A stretch of 64,000 nucleotides of DNA from DATGZH01 sp035297265 (GCA_035297265.1 DATGZH010000042.1:62001-126000); one strand, 5' to 3'; numbered from the stretch's first letter, positions 16,882 to 25,647 are shown. Notes: a model not told the origin generated them from the sequence alone. A program made the numbers and translations.

Positions 16882-17044
16882 GGACAAGACACCGCAGGGC
16901 ACACCGGCTGCCGAACCTGTGCCGGCGGCCGAGCCGCGGCCCGAACCCCCGCCGTACCAACCGGACAGAGAGCTCATCGGCTACATCGAGAGGGGACAGA
17001 AGCCTCCGACGTCTGCGCCGGTGCGGCCACCCGAAGAGCCGTAA
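16874..17044 (+). CDS. 56-residue proline-rich protein coupled to the membrane protein
   Basis: ATG at 16874 lies inside the last codons of the upstream gene, with GGAGG 8 bases before it, so translation is coupled. The product is acidic and proline-rich (PAAEPVPAAEPRPEPPPY), followed by a short RELIGYIERGQKP segment and another Pro-rich end. It has no membrane span or signal. It could be a soluble regulator or partner of the membrane protein. The gene is short, but the overlap, the Shine-Dalgarno and codon use support it. Confidence 0.6.
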   Translation: MAEDKTPQGTPAAEPVPAAEPRPEPPPYQPDRELIGYIERGQKPPTSAPVRPPEEP

Positions 17045-17077
17045 GTCCAGCTCCACGGTCACGCAGGTCGGGCGGTG

Positions 17078-17345
17078 TGGCTGGGTCACCCCACACTCTG
17101 CTGACTCTCGACGGCCGGTCGCGAGGAGCTCGTCCAGCTTCTCCGCAACCGAGCGGTCGACACTCTCGGGGAGCGATCCGTAGATGTCGGCGGTGGTGCG
17201 GATCGAGGCGTGTCCCAGGCGGCGTTGGATGACGTCCAGTGGCCCGCCGAGTTTCTCGCATCAGGTGCCCGGCTGAGTGGCGCAGACGGTGGAAGCTCAA
17301 GCCTTGGAGACCGAGTCGCTCGAGGGCTGGGTTCGGGATGCTCAT
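17078..17345 (-). pseudogene. Tyrosine integrase remnant, frameshifted
   Basis: A minus-strand fragment reading LQGLSFHRLRHSAGHLMR, the catalytic HxLRH block. The homology then continues in another frame as KLGGPLDVIQRRLGHASIRTT and ADIYGSLPESVDRSVAEKL, including the GH box and the active-site Tyr. The frame changes near 17245. The N-terminal half is missing, preceded by a stop just before the first Met, and the C-terminus runs on without its own stop. It is a relic of a second integrase inside the first island segment. Confidence 0.78.
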
Positions 17346-17452
17346 AAGCGGTGGCCCGTTTCAGGGGGCCCGGTCACCCCCAGGTGCTTGCATGGCTCCC
17401 TGTGGTCTCAAGCGGTACTTCAGGTCGCTGGCATGCCCCTTAGCGTCCTGCC

Positions 17453-17842
17453 TCATGTGCGTTCGATTGTGAGTGGAGTGTGTCTGGCGAGCGCCTCAAA
17501 GTCGTTGTCCGAGTGAAGGATCGGAAGGGAGGCTCGGATGGCGGTAGCGGCAATCAGGCAATCGATAAGTCTTCGTATCGTCTCACCGCGGCGACGACAC
17601 CGTCGATAAAGAGCTGCGGCCTCTTCGTAATCCATGGGTTCAGTAGGGATGAGCACCCCTCGAGCAAGCAGTCCCCGAAGATCAGCTAGGTGTTGCTCGT
17701 CGCGGGCACCCGCAAGGACTTCCATGCGAATCGGGTGCGAGGTTGCGATCTCATCGCTAAGCAGAGCGTCGACACGGTTGCAAACTGCACTGCCGGTATC
17801 ACGGAGAAATTCCACCCAGGCTGAGGTATCGATCAGGATCAC
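17453..17842 (-). CDS. vapC: VapC-family PIN-domain toxin
   Basis: A 129-residue PIN ribonuclease. Acidic metal ligands are visible as MILIDTSAW (Asp5), IRMEVLAG (Glu), RLIDCLIAATAI (Asp) and LHSDNDF (Asp). VapC toxins cleave tRNA or rRNA. GTG at 17842 overlaps the stop of the antitoxin gene (GTGA), a standard vapBC arrangement. The pair sits between an integrase relic and a decayed gene copy. Confidence 0.92.
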   Translation of the reverse strand: MILIDTSAWVEFLRDTGSAVCNRVDALLSDEIATSHPIRMEVLAGARDEQHLADLRGLLARGVLIPTEPMDYEEAAALYRRCRRRGETIRRLIDCLIAATAIRASLPILHSDNDFEALARHTPLTIERT

Positions 17843-18042
17843 GTCGCCCGATTACTCCGCATCGCCTCGAGGTCGCCTTCCCATCCCGATCCCTTGAGTC
17901 GCCGCGCCTTGTCCAGGCTGAGGGGTTCACCGGCCACGGTTCTCAGAGCGAAGTTGACAGCGTCGCGCTTTGTTTCGAGGTGGTAGCGCTGCATGACGAT
18001 TTGGCAGGCGTCCTCGTCGATGTCAATGTTGGTGCGTGACAT
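17839..18042 (-). CDS. vapB: VapB-family antitoxin
   Basis: A 67-residue protein starting MSRTNIDIDEDACQIVMQRY and continuing HLETKRDAVNFALR, the usual ribbon-helix-helix VapB pattern. The C-terminal half ending RRLKGSGWEGDLEAMR would bind the toxin. The ATG has AGGTG just upstream and a TATAGT hexamer close by, so the transcript may have a very short leader. The gene overlaps vapC and would autoregulate with it. Confidence 0.9.
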   Translation of the reverse strand: MSRTNIDIDEDACQIVMQRYHLETKRDAVNFALRTVAGEPLSLDKARRLKGSGWEGDLEAMRSNRAT

Positions 18043-18133
18043 ACACCTACTATACACCACCGGGCGTCCTGAGGCGCCGTAGCCGAAGGAGCCGGCCGGC
18101 GTCGGGAACCATGGGCTGTCCGATGTCTCGGTC

Positions 18134-18460
18134 GTGCGCGAGCCCGTGCGCGTACGCAGCCTTGGTGCAACCGCACAGACCGTCATTTCGGACAGGGTGG
18201 TCTTTCAGGTCGGACTTGCCGCAGCCGTGGTCGCGGCGGTCTTGTCCGCATGGGCTTTCCTACCCCGTCGCTACCCGCTGCTAGGGGTGGAGCGACTCCG
18301 ACAGAGCAACCTCACGGCCTCGGAGGCGGAGACGCGCCTCGAGCTGCTCGACACGCAGATCGTCATGGTCAAGGAGGCCGCGACGCTTGTGCAGCAAAAG
18401 GGATGGCGGATCCGAGCAGCCGTCGCTTGTCTGGCCATCGCCGCCGAGGCTGTCTCAGGG
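18134..18460 (+). pseudogene. Decayed second copy of the 16.4-kb membrane protein gene
   Basis: The translated frame reads LGATAQTVISDRVVFQVGL, AWAFLPRRYPLLGVERLRQ, ETRLELLDTQIVMVKEA and LVQQKGWRIRAAVACLAIAA, closely parallel to residues of the gene at 16402 over two membrane spans and the coiled region. The N-terminal helix with the DTKAG motif is missing and the last span is cut. DNA identity is also visible. It lies just beyond vapB, so the toxin-antitoxin insertion may have removed its start. Confidence 0.75.
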
Positions 18461-18617
18461 ATCCGAAGCGGTTCGAGCAACAGGTCGATCTGCTCCGATC
18501 CTGAGCGCTGGGCGGCCCGACTCACCACCCGGGCGGGCTCGGCCCTGGCTGGGACCGCTTTTCCGGCCGGGCGGCCTGACCTATGGTGGCCGGCGGAGTC
18601 GACGGGAGGTCCGCCCG

Positions 18618-19100
18618 ATGACGCGTGTGCAGGTGACGGTTGACGGGGTCGCCTATCAGGACGACGTGGAGCCGCGGACCCTCCTCGTCCACTACCTGCG
18701 CGACCGTTTGGGCCGCACCGGCACCCCCATCGGCTGTGACACGTCGAACTGCGGTGCCTGCACGGTTCTCCTGGACGGCCAGAGCGTGAAGAGCTGCGCC
18801 GTGCTGGCCGTGCAGGCCGACGGATCGGAGATCACGACCATCCAGGGCCTAGCAAAAGACGGCGAGTGGCACCCGGTCCAGCGGGCCTTCCACGAGACGC
18901 ACGCCCTGCAGTGCGGGTACTGCACGCCGGGGATGATCATCGCCGCCGTGGACCTGCTCGGCCGCAACCCCTCCCCTGACGAGGCGGAGATCCGAGAGGG
19001 CCTCGAGGGGAACCTCTGCCGGTGCACCGGCTACCAGAACATCGTGGCGGCCGTGCAGCTCGCCGCCGCCGAGCTGGCCGACGAGGTGGCGGCTAGATGA
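18618..19100 (+). CDS. coxS: Molybdenum hydroxylase small subunit, [2Fe-2S] (CoxS-like)
   Basis: A 160-residue electron-transfer subunit of a carbon monoxide dehydrogenase-type enzyme. The plant-type cluster is GCDTSNCGACTVLLDG with a later Cys, and the second cluster is CGYCTPGMI and CRCTGY. The ATG has GGGAGGT 8 bases upstream. The stop overlaps the large-subunit start (ATGA). It passes electrons from the molybdenum site to FAD. Confidence 0.93.
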   Translation: MTRVQVTVDGVAYQDDVEPRTLLVHYLRDRLGRTGTPIGCDTSNCGACTVLLDGQSVKSCAVLAVQADGSEITTIQGLAKDGEWHPVQRAFHETHALQCGYCTPGMIIAAVDLLGRNPSPDEAEIREGLEGNLCRCTGYQNIVAAVQLAAAELADEVAAR

Positions 19101-21460
19101 CCGTCGAAGCCACCGAGGCGGCCCCCGAGATCGGCCGGGCCCGGCGGCGCAAGGAGGACGCCCACCTGGTCACCGGCCAGACCACCTGGACCGACAGCGT
19201 CAGCCTGCCAGGGCTGGCCCAGATGGCCGTCCTGCGCAGCCCGATGGCCCATGCCCGTATCGACCGAGTGGACGTGTCCCGGGCCCTGGAGCTGCCGGGC
19301 GTCCTCGCTGCCTTCAGCGGGCGGGACCTGGCTGAGGACTCCGCCCCTCTCCCCTGTGCCTGGCCGGTCACCGCCGAGATGGTCCACCCCGACCACCATG
19401 CCCTGGCCGTCGACGAGGTCCGCTACGCCGGGGACGGCGTCGCTGTGGTGGTCGCGCGCGACCGCTACTGCGCGGCGGACGCCCTCGAGGCGATCGAGGT
19501 CGACTACTCGCCTCTCCCGCCTGTCCTCGACATGGAGGTGGCCCTGCGCGACGAGGTGCTCGTCCACACAGAGAAAGGCACGAACCGCTGCTTCGTGTGG
19601 CCGTTCAATGCCGGCGACGTCGACGACGCCTTCGGCCGCGCCGACATCGTGGTGACTCGGCGGTTCCGCCAGCAGCGGCTCATCCCCTCGGCCATTGAGC
19701 CCCGAGCGGTGGTAGTGGCGCCGCTCGCCGCCGCCGACGAGTACACCGTCTACTCGGCCACCCAGATTCCCCACATCCTGCGGCTGATGCTGGCCCTCGT
19801 GACAGGCACGCCCGAGCACCGCATCCGGGTCATCGCTCCCGACGTCGGCGGTGGCTTCGGCTCGAAGCTGAACGTCTACGCCGAAGAGGTGCTGGCCTTC
19901 GTGCTGGCCAAGCGCCTCGGCCGCCCGATCCGCTGGACCGAGACGCGCAGCGAGGGCTACCAAGCCACCATCCACGGGCGGGACCAGATCCAGGACATCT
20001 CGGTGGCGGCCACGAGCGACGGCCGGCTGCTCGGGCTGAAGGTGGACCTGCTCGCCGACATGGGCGCCTACCTGCAGCTGGTGACGCCGGGCGTACCCCT
20101 GCTCGGGGCGTTCATGTTCCCGGGCATCTACAAGATGGACGCCTACCGGTTCGCTTGCACCGGGGTGTTCACGACCAAAACGCCTACCGACGCTTACCGG
20201 GGGGCCGGCCGTCCCGAGGCCACCTTCGCCATCGAGCGCATTATGGACGAGCTGGCCGCCGAGCTCGAGCTGGATCCTTTGGAGCTGCGAAGGCGCAACT
20301 GGATTCCCCACGAGGAGTTCCCCTTTACCTCGATCGCCGGCCTCGTCTACGACAGCGGGAACTACGAGGCGGCGACCGACCGGGCGGTCGAGCTGCTCGG
20401 CTACGACCAGCTGCGGGCCGAGCAGTCCCGCCGGCGGGAGGCGGGCGGGCGCCTTCAGCTCGGCATCGGGATCTCAACGTTCACCGAGATGTGCGGTCTG
20501 GCCCCGTCCCGGGTGCTGGGCTCGCTGTCCTACGGCGCGGGCGGCTGGGAGGCGGCGTCGATCCGGATGCTGCCGAGCGGCAAGGTCGAAGTCGTCACCG
20601 GTTCCTCGCCCCACGGCCAGGGGCACGAGACGGCCTGGAGCCAGATTGCCGCCGACGCCCTCGGCGTCGCCTTCGAGGACGTGGCGGTCATCCACGGCGA
20701 CACCCAGTCCTCGCCCCAAGGCATGGACACCTATGGCTCGCGCTCTTTGGTCGTGGGCGGGGTCGCCGTTTACCAGGCCGCCCAGCGGGTGCTCGACAAG
20801 GCCCGCCGGGTCGTGGCCCACCTGCTCGAGGCGGCCGAGGGCGACATCGACTTCGCCAAGGGCACCTTCGCCGTTCGTGGCTCGCCGGAGGCGTCGATGA
20901 CCATCCAACAGGTGGCCCTGGCTACCTTCGCCGCCCACAACCTGCCCGAGGGGATGGAGCCCACCATCAACGCCGACTACGTGGTCGACCCCGAGACGTT
21001 CTCCTTCCCCCACGGCACCCACCTCGCCGTCGTCGAGGTCGACACCGAGACCGGCCGGGTTCAGCTGGAGCGCTACGTGGCCGTCGACGACGTGGGCAAC
21101 GTCGTCAACCCGCTCATCGTCGAGGGTCAGGTCCACGGCGGCCTGGCCCAAGGGATCGCCCAGGCCCTCTACGAGGAGGCGATCTACGACGGCGACGGCA
21201 ACCTGGTGACGGCCACCATGGCCGACTACCTGGTGCCCTCGGCCGCCGACCTGCCCCGCTTCGAAACGGACCGCACCGTCACCCCTGCCACCTCGAACCC
21301 GCTCGGGGTCAAGGGAGTCGGCGAGGCGGGCACGATCGCCTCGACGCCGGCGGTGGTCAATGCCGTCATCGACGCTCTGCGCCACTTAGGCGTGGCCGAT
21401 GTGGAGATGCCCTGCTCGCCCGAGCGGGTGTGGCGCGCCTTACAGGCGGCCGGCGAATGA
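19097..21460 (+). CDS. coxL: Molybdenum hydroxylase large subunit, form II CoxL-like
   Basis: A 787-residue catalytic subunit of the xanthine oxidase family that binds molybdopterin cytosine dinucleotide. The active-site loop reads AYRGAGR near residue 367, the mark of form II CoxL; form I has AYRCSFR. VGGGFGSK, HGQGHETAWSQIAAD and a GVKGVGEAGT end are all present. The gene order S-L-M also fits form II, whose substrate is not firmly CO. Accessory cox genes for cofactor insertion are absent nearby. A related hydroxylase of another substrate is possible. Confidence 0.92.
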   Translation: MTVEATEAAPEIGRARRRKEDAHLVTGQTTWTDSVSLPGLAQMAVLRSPMAHARIDRVDVSRALELPGVLAAFSGRDLAEDSAPLPCAWPVTAEMVHPDHHALAVDEVRYAGDGVAVVVARDRYCAADALEAIEVDYSPLPPVLDMEVALRDEVLVHTEKGTNRCFVWPFNAGDVDDAFGRADIVVTRRFRQQRLIPSAIEPRAVVVAPLAAADEYTVYSATQIPHILRLMLALVTGTPEHRIRVIAPDVGGGFGSKLNVYAEEVLAFVLAKRLGRPIRWTETRSEGYQATIHGRDQIQDISVAATSDGRLLGLKVDLLADMGAYLQLVTPGVPLLGAFMFPGIYKMDAYRFACTGVFTTKTPTDAYRGAGRPEATFAIERIMDELAAELELDPLELRRRNWIPHEEFPFTSIAGLVYDSGNYEAATDRAVELLGYDQLRAEQSRRREAGGRLQLGIGISTFTEMCGLAPSRVLGSLSYGAGGWEAASIRMLPSGKVEVVTGSSPHGQGHETAWSQIAADALGVAFEDVAVIHGDTQSSPQGMDTYGSRSLVVGGVAVYQAAQRVLDKARRVVAHLLEAAEGDIDFAKGTFAVRGSPEASMTIQQVALATFAAHNLPEGMEPTINADYVVDPETFSFPHGTHLAVVEVDTETGRVQLERYVAVDDVGNVVNPLIVEGQVHGGLAQGIAQALYEEAIYDGDGNLVTATMADYLVPSAADLPRFETDRTVTPATSNPLGVKGVGEAGTIASTPAVVNAVIDALRHLGVADVEMPCSPERVWRALQAAGE

Positions 21461-22320
21461 TCCCCGCCGCCTTCGACTATCTGCGCCCCGGCTCGCTCGA
21501 CGAGGCCATCGATGCCCTCGGGGCTGAAGCCGAGGCCAAGGTCATCGCCGGTGGCCAGAGCCTCCTGCCCCTCCTCAGACTGCGTCTCGTCTACCCGTCG
21601 CTGCTGGTCGACGTGAGCCGCCTGGAGGAGCTGTCCGGTGTGCGTGACGACGGGGACGCCATCGTGATCGGCGCGGCCACCCCGCACGCCGTGGTCCTCG
21701 CCCACCCTCTGGTGGCTGAGCACGCACCGCTGATCGCCGCCGCCACCAAGACGGTGGGGGATCCGGCCATCCGCCATCGGGGCACGTTCGGCGGCTCGCT
21801 AGCCCACGCCGACCCGGCCGGCGACCTGCCGGCCGTCGTCCGTGCTCTCGACGCCGAACTGGTGGTGGCAGGGCCGAGCGGGCGGCGGGTCGCCGCCGCC
21901 GCCGACTTCTTCGCCGACTACCTCCAAACGAGCCTGGCCGACGACGAGTTACTCGTCGAAGTACGGGTGCGCAAGCTGGCCGGCGACTGGGGCGTGCGCT
22001 ACGAGAAGTTCCAGCGCACGGCCCAGCAATGGGCCATCGTCGGGGTGGCGGCCGCCGTCCGGCGCGACGACGGTCACATCGCCGAGGCGAGGGTGGCGCT
22101 CACCAACATGGGCGCCATCCCGGTGCGGGCCGAGGCGGTCGAGTCGGCCCTCGTCGGGGCGAGAGCTGAGCCGGGGGCCATCGCCGAGGCGGCGGCCCAC
22201 GCCGCCGACGGCACCCGGCCGGGCTCGGACATCCACGCCCAGGCCGACTACCGGGCCCACCTGGCCCGGGTGCTGACCGCCCGGGCGGTGTCGGCGGCGG
22301 CCGGGGTGCCCGCGGGCTGA
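21457..22320 (+). CDS. coxM: Molybdenum hydroxylase medium subunit, FAD-binding (CoxM-like)
   Basis: A 287-residue flavoprotein subunit. The FAD motifs are AGGQSLLPLL near residue 32 and TVGDPAIRHRGTFGGSLAHA near 110, followed by DPAGDLPAV. A C-terminal CO-dehydrogenase flavoprotein domain follows (GVAAAVRRDDG, VALTNMG). ATG overlaps the large-subunit stop by 4 bases. It takes electrons from CoxS and hands them to the respiratory chain. Confidence 0.93.
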   Translation: MIPAAFDYLRPGSLDEAIDALGAEAEAKVIAGGQSLLPLLRLRLVYPSLLVDVSRLEELSGVRDDGDAIVIGAATPHAVVLAHPLVAEHAPLIAAATKTVGDPAIRHRGTFGGSLAHADPAGDLPAVVRALDAELVVAGPSGRRVAAAADFFADYLQTSLADDELLVEVRVRKLAGDWGVRYEKFQRTAQQWAIVGVAAAVRRDDGHIAEARVALTNMGAIPVRAEAVESALVGARAEPGAIAEAAAHAADGTRPGSDIHAQADYRAHLARVLTARAVSAAAGVPAG

Positions 22321-22662
22321 CGTCCCGGACTACCCGCTTCAGGCGGCATCTCGGATGAGCAGCCCTGCGCCATCACTCGGCCAACTGGACTCCCGGCCCG
22401 GTTGGCTCAGCGAGACGGGTTAGATGCACCACACATGATTTTGGCTATCCGGCGGAAGCACTCGCAGCCGACCCAGTGGCCCGATGTGCGGCCTGAAGAT
22501 CTCAGCGATCGTCGTTTGGAGGACCGTGGGGCAGCTCCGGTGTGGGCAGGACCGATTGGATGACCGGGTGGGTGACACACACGACGTCGCTGCGCCGTGA
22601 GCGATCCGTGCGCGAGCGACGGGTACTGGGTGGCACCCTCGGGTACCGGGAGGGCCTTCAGA

Positions 22663-22708
22663 ATGAGCCCTGAACTGGTCATGCTGCCAATCGGCCCACT
22701 TCACGACC
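22663..22708 (+). repeat. Element-end repeat, copy 1
   Basis: These 46 bases recur at 31581-31626 with one mismatch, each time just left of a tRNA-Ala 3' fragment. A weaker related block precedes it (22583-22668) and matches 29222-29304. I take it as the right end of a family of integrated elements. Confidence 0.75.
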
Positions 22709-22720
22709 TCAGGCCGAGGC

Positions 22721-22767
22721 CGTTCGCAACGTAGAAGTCGGCGGTTCGAGTCCGCTCACCTCCACCG
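22721..22767 (+). repeat. attR-like copy of tRNA-Ala 3' part (47 bp, exact)
   Basis: Identical over 47 bases to 11863-11909, spanning anticodon loop to tRNA end. The 5' half of a tRNA is missing, so it is not a functional gene. It closes a first segment of about 10.9 kb that starts at the intact tRNA and contains the integrase. Confidence 0.88.
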
Positions 22768-23066
22768 TATTCCTCCTTATTCCTCCTGGTAACTCCCTCA
22801 GCAGCCTTCGCAATCTGCACTCGATAGGTGCGCATTGGCGCGAGTTTGGCGCGGAGCGATTCCCACAGCTCTGGGTCTACCTCTGCTCCGCGCGGGTAGC
22901 ACCGCTACTGCAGTAGCGGAATGCCCAGAATCGACGCCGGCTAGAGGATGACCGGCTTGTTCGCACCCTCAACCTCCGCGTCGCTCTCGGACCGCCCAGT
23001 CGATGTCTCGGCCTACAACCTTGGCATAGCGCAGGAGTCTCGAGAGTCGTACGTCCCGGTTGCCAC
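22768..23066. repeat. Imperfect duplicate of 11910-12145 with XRE gene remnant
   Basis: The sequence after the attR-like repeat follows that after the intact tRNA, with a 10-base insertion near the start and one of about 60 bases in the middle. It ends at the same point within the antitoxin gene (GTACGTCCCGGTTGCCAC). It preserves about 98 bases of a second higA-like gene, on the minus strand, with no toxin or integrase. It implies an older relative of the first element lay here. Confidence 0.8.
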
Positions 23067-23100
23067 GGCGCTCCGGACAGGGTCTGGGTACGTTTTGGGC

Positions 23101-23838
23101 ATGGCCCCCACAAGCGACGCACCAGCCGCCGTGCTCCTCGATGCCGGCGGCGTATTCGTTCTCCCAGACCCCGAGCGGATCCTAGGGGCCTTCACTCGAG
23201 CCGAGTGCTCCGTCCGCCGAGAGGTGCTGGCCGATGCGCACTACCGGGCCGCAACAAGGTTCGCAACCCATCTCGACGTTGAGGCGGGCTGGACCGAAGC
23301 GTGGCTCGACTACCTCAGGACGTATGTCGACGAGTGCGGCGTACCGCTGGACCGCCGTGATGAGGCCCATCGCCACCTCGACAGCGAGTTCGCTGATGCG
23401 GCGCTGTGGGTCGAACCCGTGCCCGGCAGCCGCGAAGGCCTGCGGGCCCTGGCCAACACTGGGGTTCGGCTCGGCATCGTCTCGAACGCCGATGGCATGA
23501 TGGGCCAGCGGCTAGCTGAACTCGAGCTCTGCCAGGTGGGTCCCGGCATCGGCGTGGAGATTGAGTTCGTTGTCGACTCCGGCAACGTCGGCGTGATGAA
23601 ACCCGATCCCCGGATCTTCCAGGCGGCCGTCGACCTCCTTGGTCTCGAGGCCGACCAGGTCTGGTACGTCGGCGATATGCCCGCCATCGACGTCGTCGGC
23701 GCCCAGCGGGCGGGGATCCGGCCCTTCCTCATGGATCCGCTCGGCCTCCACCTCGACGCCAGCTACGAACGCATCACGTCCTTGGCTGCGCTTGCCGAGC
23801 TAATCGAGGCGGCCCCGTCCGGGTGGCGATCAGCGTGA
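23101..23838 (+). CDS. HAD-superfamily hydrolase
   Basis: A 245-residue phosphatase-like protein. Motif I reads LLDAGGVFVLPD, with the nucleophilic Asp but Gly where a second Asp is common; motif II is GIVSNADG; motif III is the Lys in MKPDPRIF; motif IV is YVGDMPAIDVVGAQRAG. A helical cap lies between motifs I and II. The substrate is unknown. The ATG at 23101 starts right after the island junction. Its stop overlaps the next gene. Confidence 0.87.
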   Translation: MAPTSDAPAAVLLDAGGVFVLPDPERILGAFTRAECSVRREVLADAHYRAATRFATHLDVEAGWTEAWLDYLRTYVDECGVPLDRRDEAHRHLDSEFADAALWVEPVPGSREGLRALANTGVRLGIVSNADGMMGQRLAELELCQVGPGIGVEIEFVVDSGNVGVMKPDPRIFQAAVDLLGLEADQVWYVGDMPAIDVVGAQRAGIRPFLMDPLGLHLDASYERITSLAALAELIEAAPSGWRSA

Positions 23839-24305
23839 CCGGCAACGAGGAGTTCTCACTCGCCTCAGCCCAGCGCGCCGCGAACGAGGGTCGGCTGGCC
23901 GAGTGGGTCGTCGACTTCCTCGCCAGCCCGGGCAGTAGCAACCCCGCGCTGGCCGCCGCCTTCGCCATGAGCGGCGGGACCTATCTGGGACCAATCCGCT
24001 TCGCTATTGACCGCCTCACACCAATGGCCGGTCCCGACGGGGACGAGGTGGTCGTCCCCGTCGCCGAGGAGGAGTGGGAAGCCGACGTCGAGGCCATGGA
24101 GCACAGCTTGGAAGAGGGATGGCACCCCCCGCCGCTGCTCGTGTCGCACCGCGAGGGCAAGTTCTTCGTCGAGGACGGGAACCACCGTTACGAGACGCTG
24201 AACCGCAGTGGCGCTACCCACGCCTGGACGATCCTGCGCTTCGCTGACGAGGTGGAGCGAGATCGGTTCCTGAAGGAACAGAGGTCGGGCGGTCGGGCCC
24301 GGTAA
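23835..24305 (+). CDS. ParB/sulfiredoxin-fold protein
   Basis: A 156-residue protein coupled to the HAD gene by a GTGA overlap; another GTG at 23823 is possible. The C-terminal half has PPPLLVSHREGKFFVEDGNHRYETLNRSG, where DGNHR is the ParB-like nucleotide/phosphate-binding motif. No DNA-binding HTH follows, so it is not a classical partition protein. Similar stand-alone ParB-fold proteins can be nucleases or kinases. With a HAD phosphatase next to it, a phosphate-transfer role is possible but unproven. Confidence 0.65.
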   Translation: MTGNEEFSLASAQRAANEGRLAEWVVDFLASPGSSNPALAAAFAMSGGTYLGPIRFAIDRLTPMAGPDGDEVVVPVAEEEWEADVEAMEHSLEEGWHPPPLLVSHREGKFFVEDGNHRYETLNRSGATHAWTILRFADEVERDRFLKEQRSGGRAR

Positions 24306-24489
24306 TCGGGGGGCACACACCGATCACGTGGTGAGTTGGCGCGGCATCGAGAGGCTGGGCGGGATCAAGGCGCAGCGTTGGCAGGGATCGGGACGTTTGG
24401 CCCTTGTGCGAGCCGCCTCGGTCGGTCTTGGATGGAACTGAGGCCGGGTTGGCCGGCTTGCCCGTCCAGCCGGACGGTGAGGTGGTTCA

Positions 24490-25647
24490 GTGGCCAGTTC
24501 CGCTATTCCCCGAAGTGCGTGCGACGTCGCAGTCTCCTTGATTGGCGTCGGCTCCTATTTGCCGGACCGTCGAGTTTCCAACGAGGAGATCCTCAGATAC
24601 CTCCGTCCGGTTCGCCCTGATGGCAGGCCCCTCGAACCCGAGTGGGTGGTCGAGCACCTCGGCATCATTGAGCGGCGGTTGGACTACGAGTTCGGTGGCC
24701 AAGGCAAGCGGAGCCGGGCAGAGGGCGGCATTTACGACGGTGACCTCGCGCTCCGAGCCGGGCGCGCCGCCCTTCTCGATGCTGGGATTGATGCTGCACA
24801 GGTCGATGTGGTGGTTCATGTCACGACCACACCCGACCTGATCGCCTGCCAAGACCACTTCCGATTCCTCATGACCGAGCTCGGATTACGCCACGATGTC
24901 GAACTCGTCCACCACAACCTCGGTTGTGCTGGCCTGTCCGCCGGATTCCGCACGGCTGCTCGCTCGCTCGCGTCAATTTCCCCCGCCATCGCGCTGGTGG
25001 TGGCGAGCAATTGCCCGTCGGGGTACTTCGGGCCCGAGGTGCACGATTACTACTACAAGCACAAGAGCGGCCAGGGATGGCTGGCGCCGCTGATGTTCGC
25101 CGATGGTGCAGGGGCGGCCGTCTGGCGCTCAACGCCACATGATGAAGAAGATCGTCGCACCGGCTTGCTGTCGGTACGCAACGAGACCAGTCCTGAAATC
25201 GGGCTCGTGACCTATCCAGGAGGAGGCTGTCTGCACCATACCTCGGAGACCAACCTGGCCGATCACGTCTTCCTGATGGACGGTGCCAAAGTCGCCGAGG
25301 TCTTCCCTCCCCTGATGGCGCGAGACTTCCAGATGCTACAGGAGGACTGGCCGACAGCCATCAAGCCCGCTATCGGAGATGACTTCAATGTCGACGCAGT
25401 CGCCCGTTGGTACCTGCATCAAGCCAACGGAGTGGTGGTCCGTCAGGCGATCGAGGCACTCGGTCTGCCCCCGGAACGGACACCGATCAGCGTCGACCAT
25501 TATGGCAACACATCGGCCGCCAGTACCCTGATCTTGCTGGACGAAGACCGCCGCGCCGGCTTGATTAAGGAGGGCGACCTAGCGGTCTTCTTATGGATTG
25601 GTGCCGGAAATGGCGCCATGAATGGGTACGCAGCGGTCGTACTATGA
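24490..25647 (+). CDS. Ketoacyl-ACP synthase III family enzyme (FabH-like)
   Basis: A 385-residue thiolase-fold condensing enzyme. The Cys-His-Asn triad is visible: HNLGCAGLSAG (Cys about 146), WYLHQANG (His) and DHYGNTSAAS (Asn). The end has WIGAGNGAMNGYAAVVL. It would condense an acyl-CoA with malonyl-ACP or a similar partner. It is longer than housekeeping FabH (about 330), which suggests a secondary or special role. GTG at 24490 lacks a clear Shine-Dalgarno. An SDR reductase follows by 76 bases and could reduce the keto product. Confidence 0.87.
   Translation: MASSAIPRSACDVAVSLIGVGSYLPDRRVSNEEILRYLRPVRPDGRPLEPEWVVEHLGIIERRLDYEFGGQGKRSRAEGGIYDGDLALRAGRAALLDAGIDAAQVDVVVHVTTTPDLIACQDHFRFLMTELGLRHDVELVHHNLGCAGLSAGFRTAARSLASISPAIALVVASNCPSGYFGPEVHDYYYKHKSGQGWLAPLMFADGAGAAVWRSTPHDEEDRRTGLLSVRNETSPEIGLVTYPGGGCLHHTSETNLADHVFLMDGAKVAEVFPPLMARDFQMLQEDWPTAIKPAIGDDFNVDAVARWYLHQANGVVVRQAIEALGLPPERTPISVDHYGNTSAASTLILLDEDRRAGLIKEGDLAVFLWIGAGNGAMNGYAAVVL

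Larger units (their letters stand above)
22321..23100. other. Junction between the first and second island segments
   Basis: No intact gene. Bases 22583-22708 contain a segment repeated near 29.2 kb and 31.6 kb. Bases 22721-22767 are the exact copy of the tRNA-Ala 3' part. Bases 22768-23066 are an imperfect copy of 11910-12145, with two small insertions, covering the 3' end of the XRE antitoxin gene in antisense. The rest holds nothing I can identify. Confidence 0.8.
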
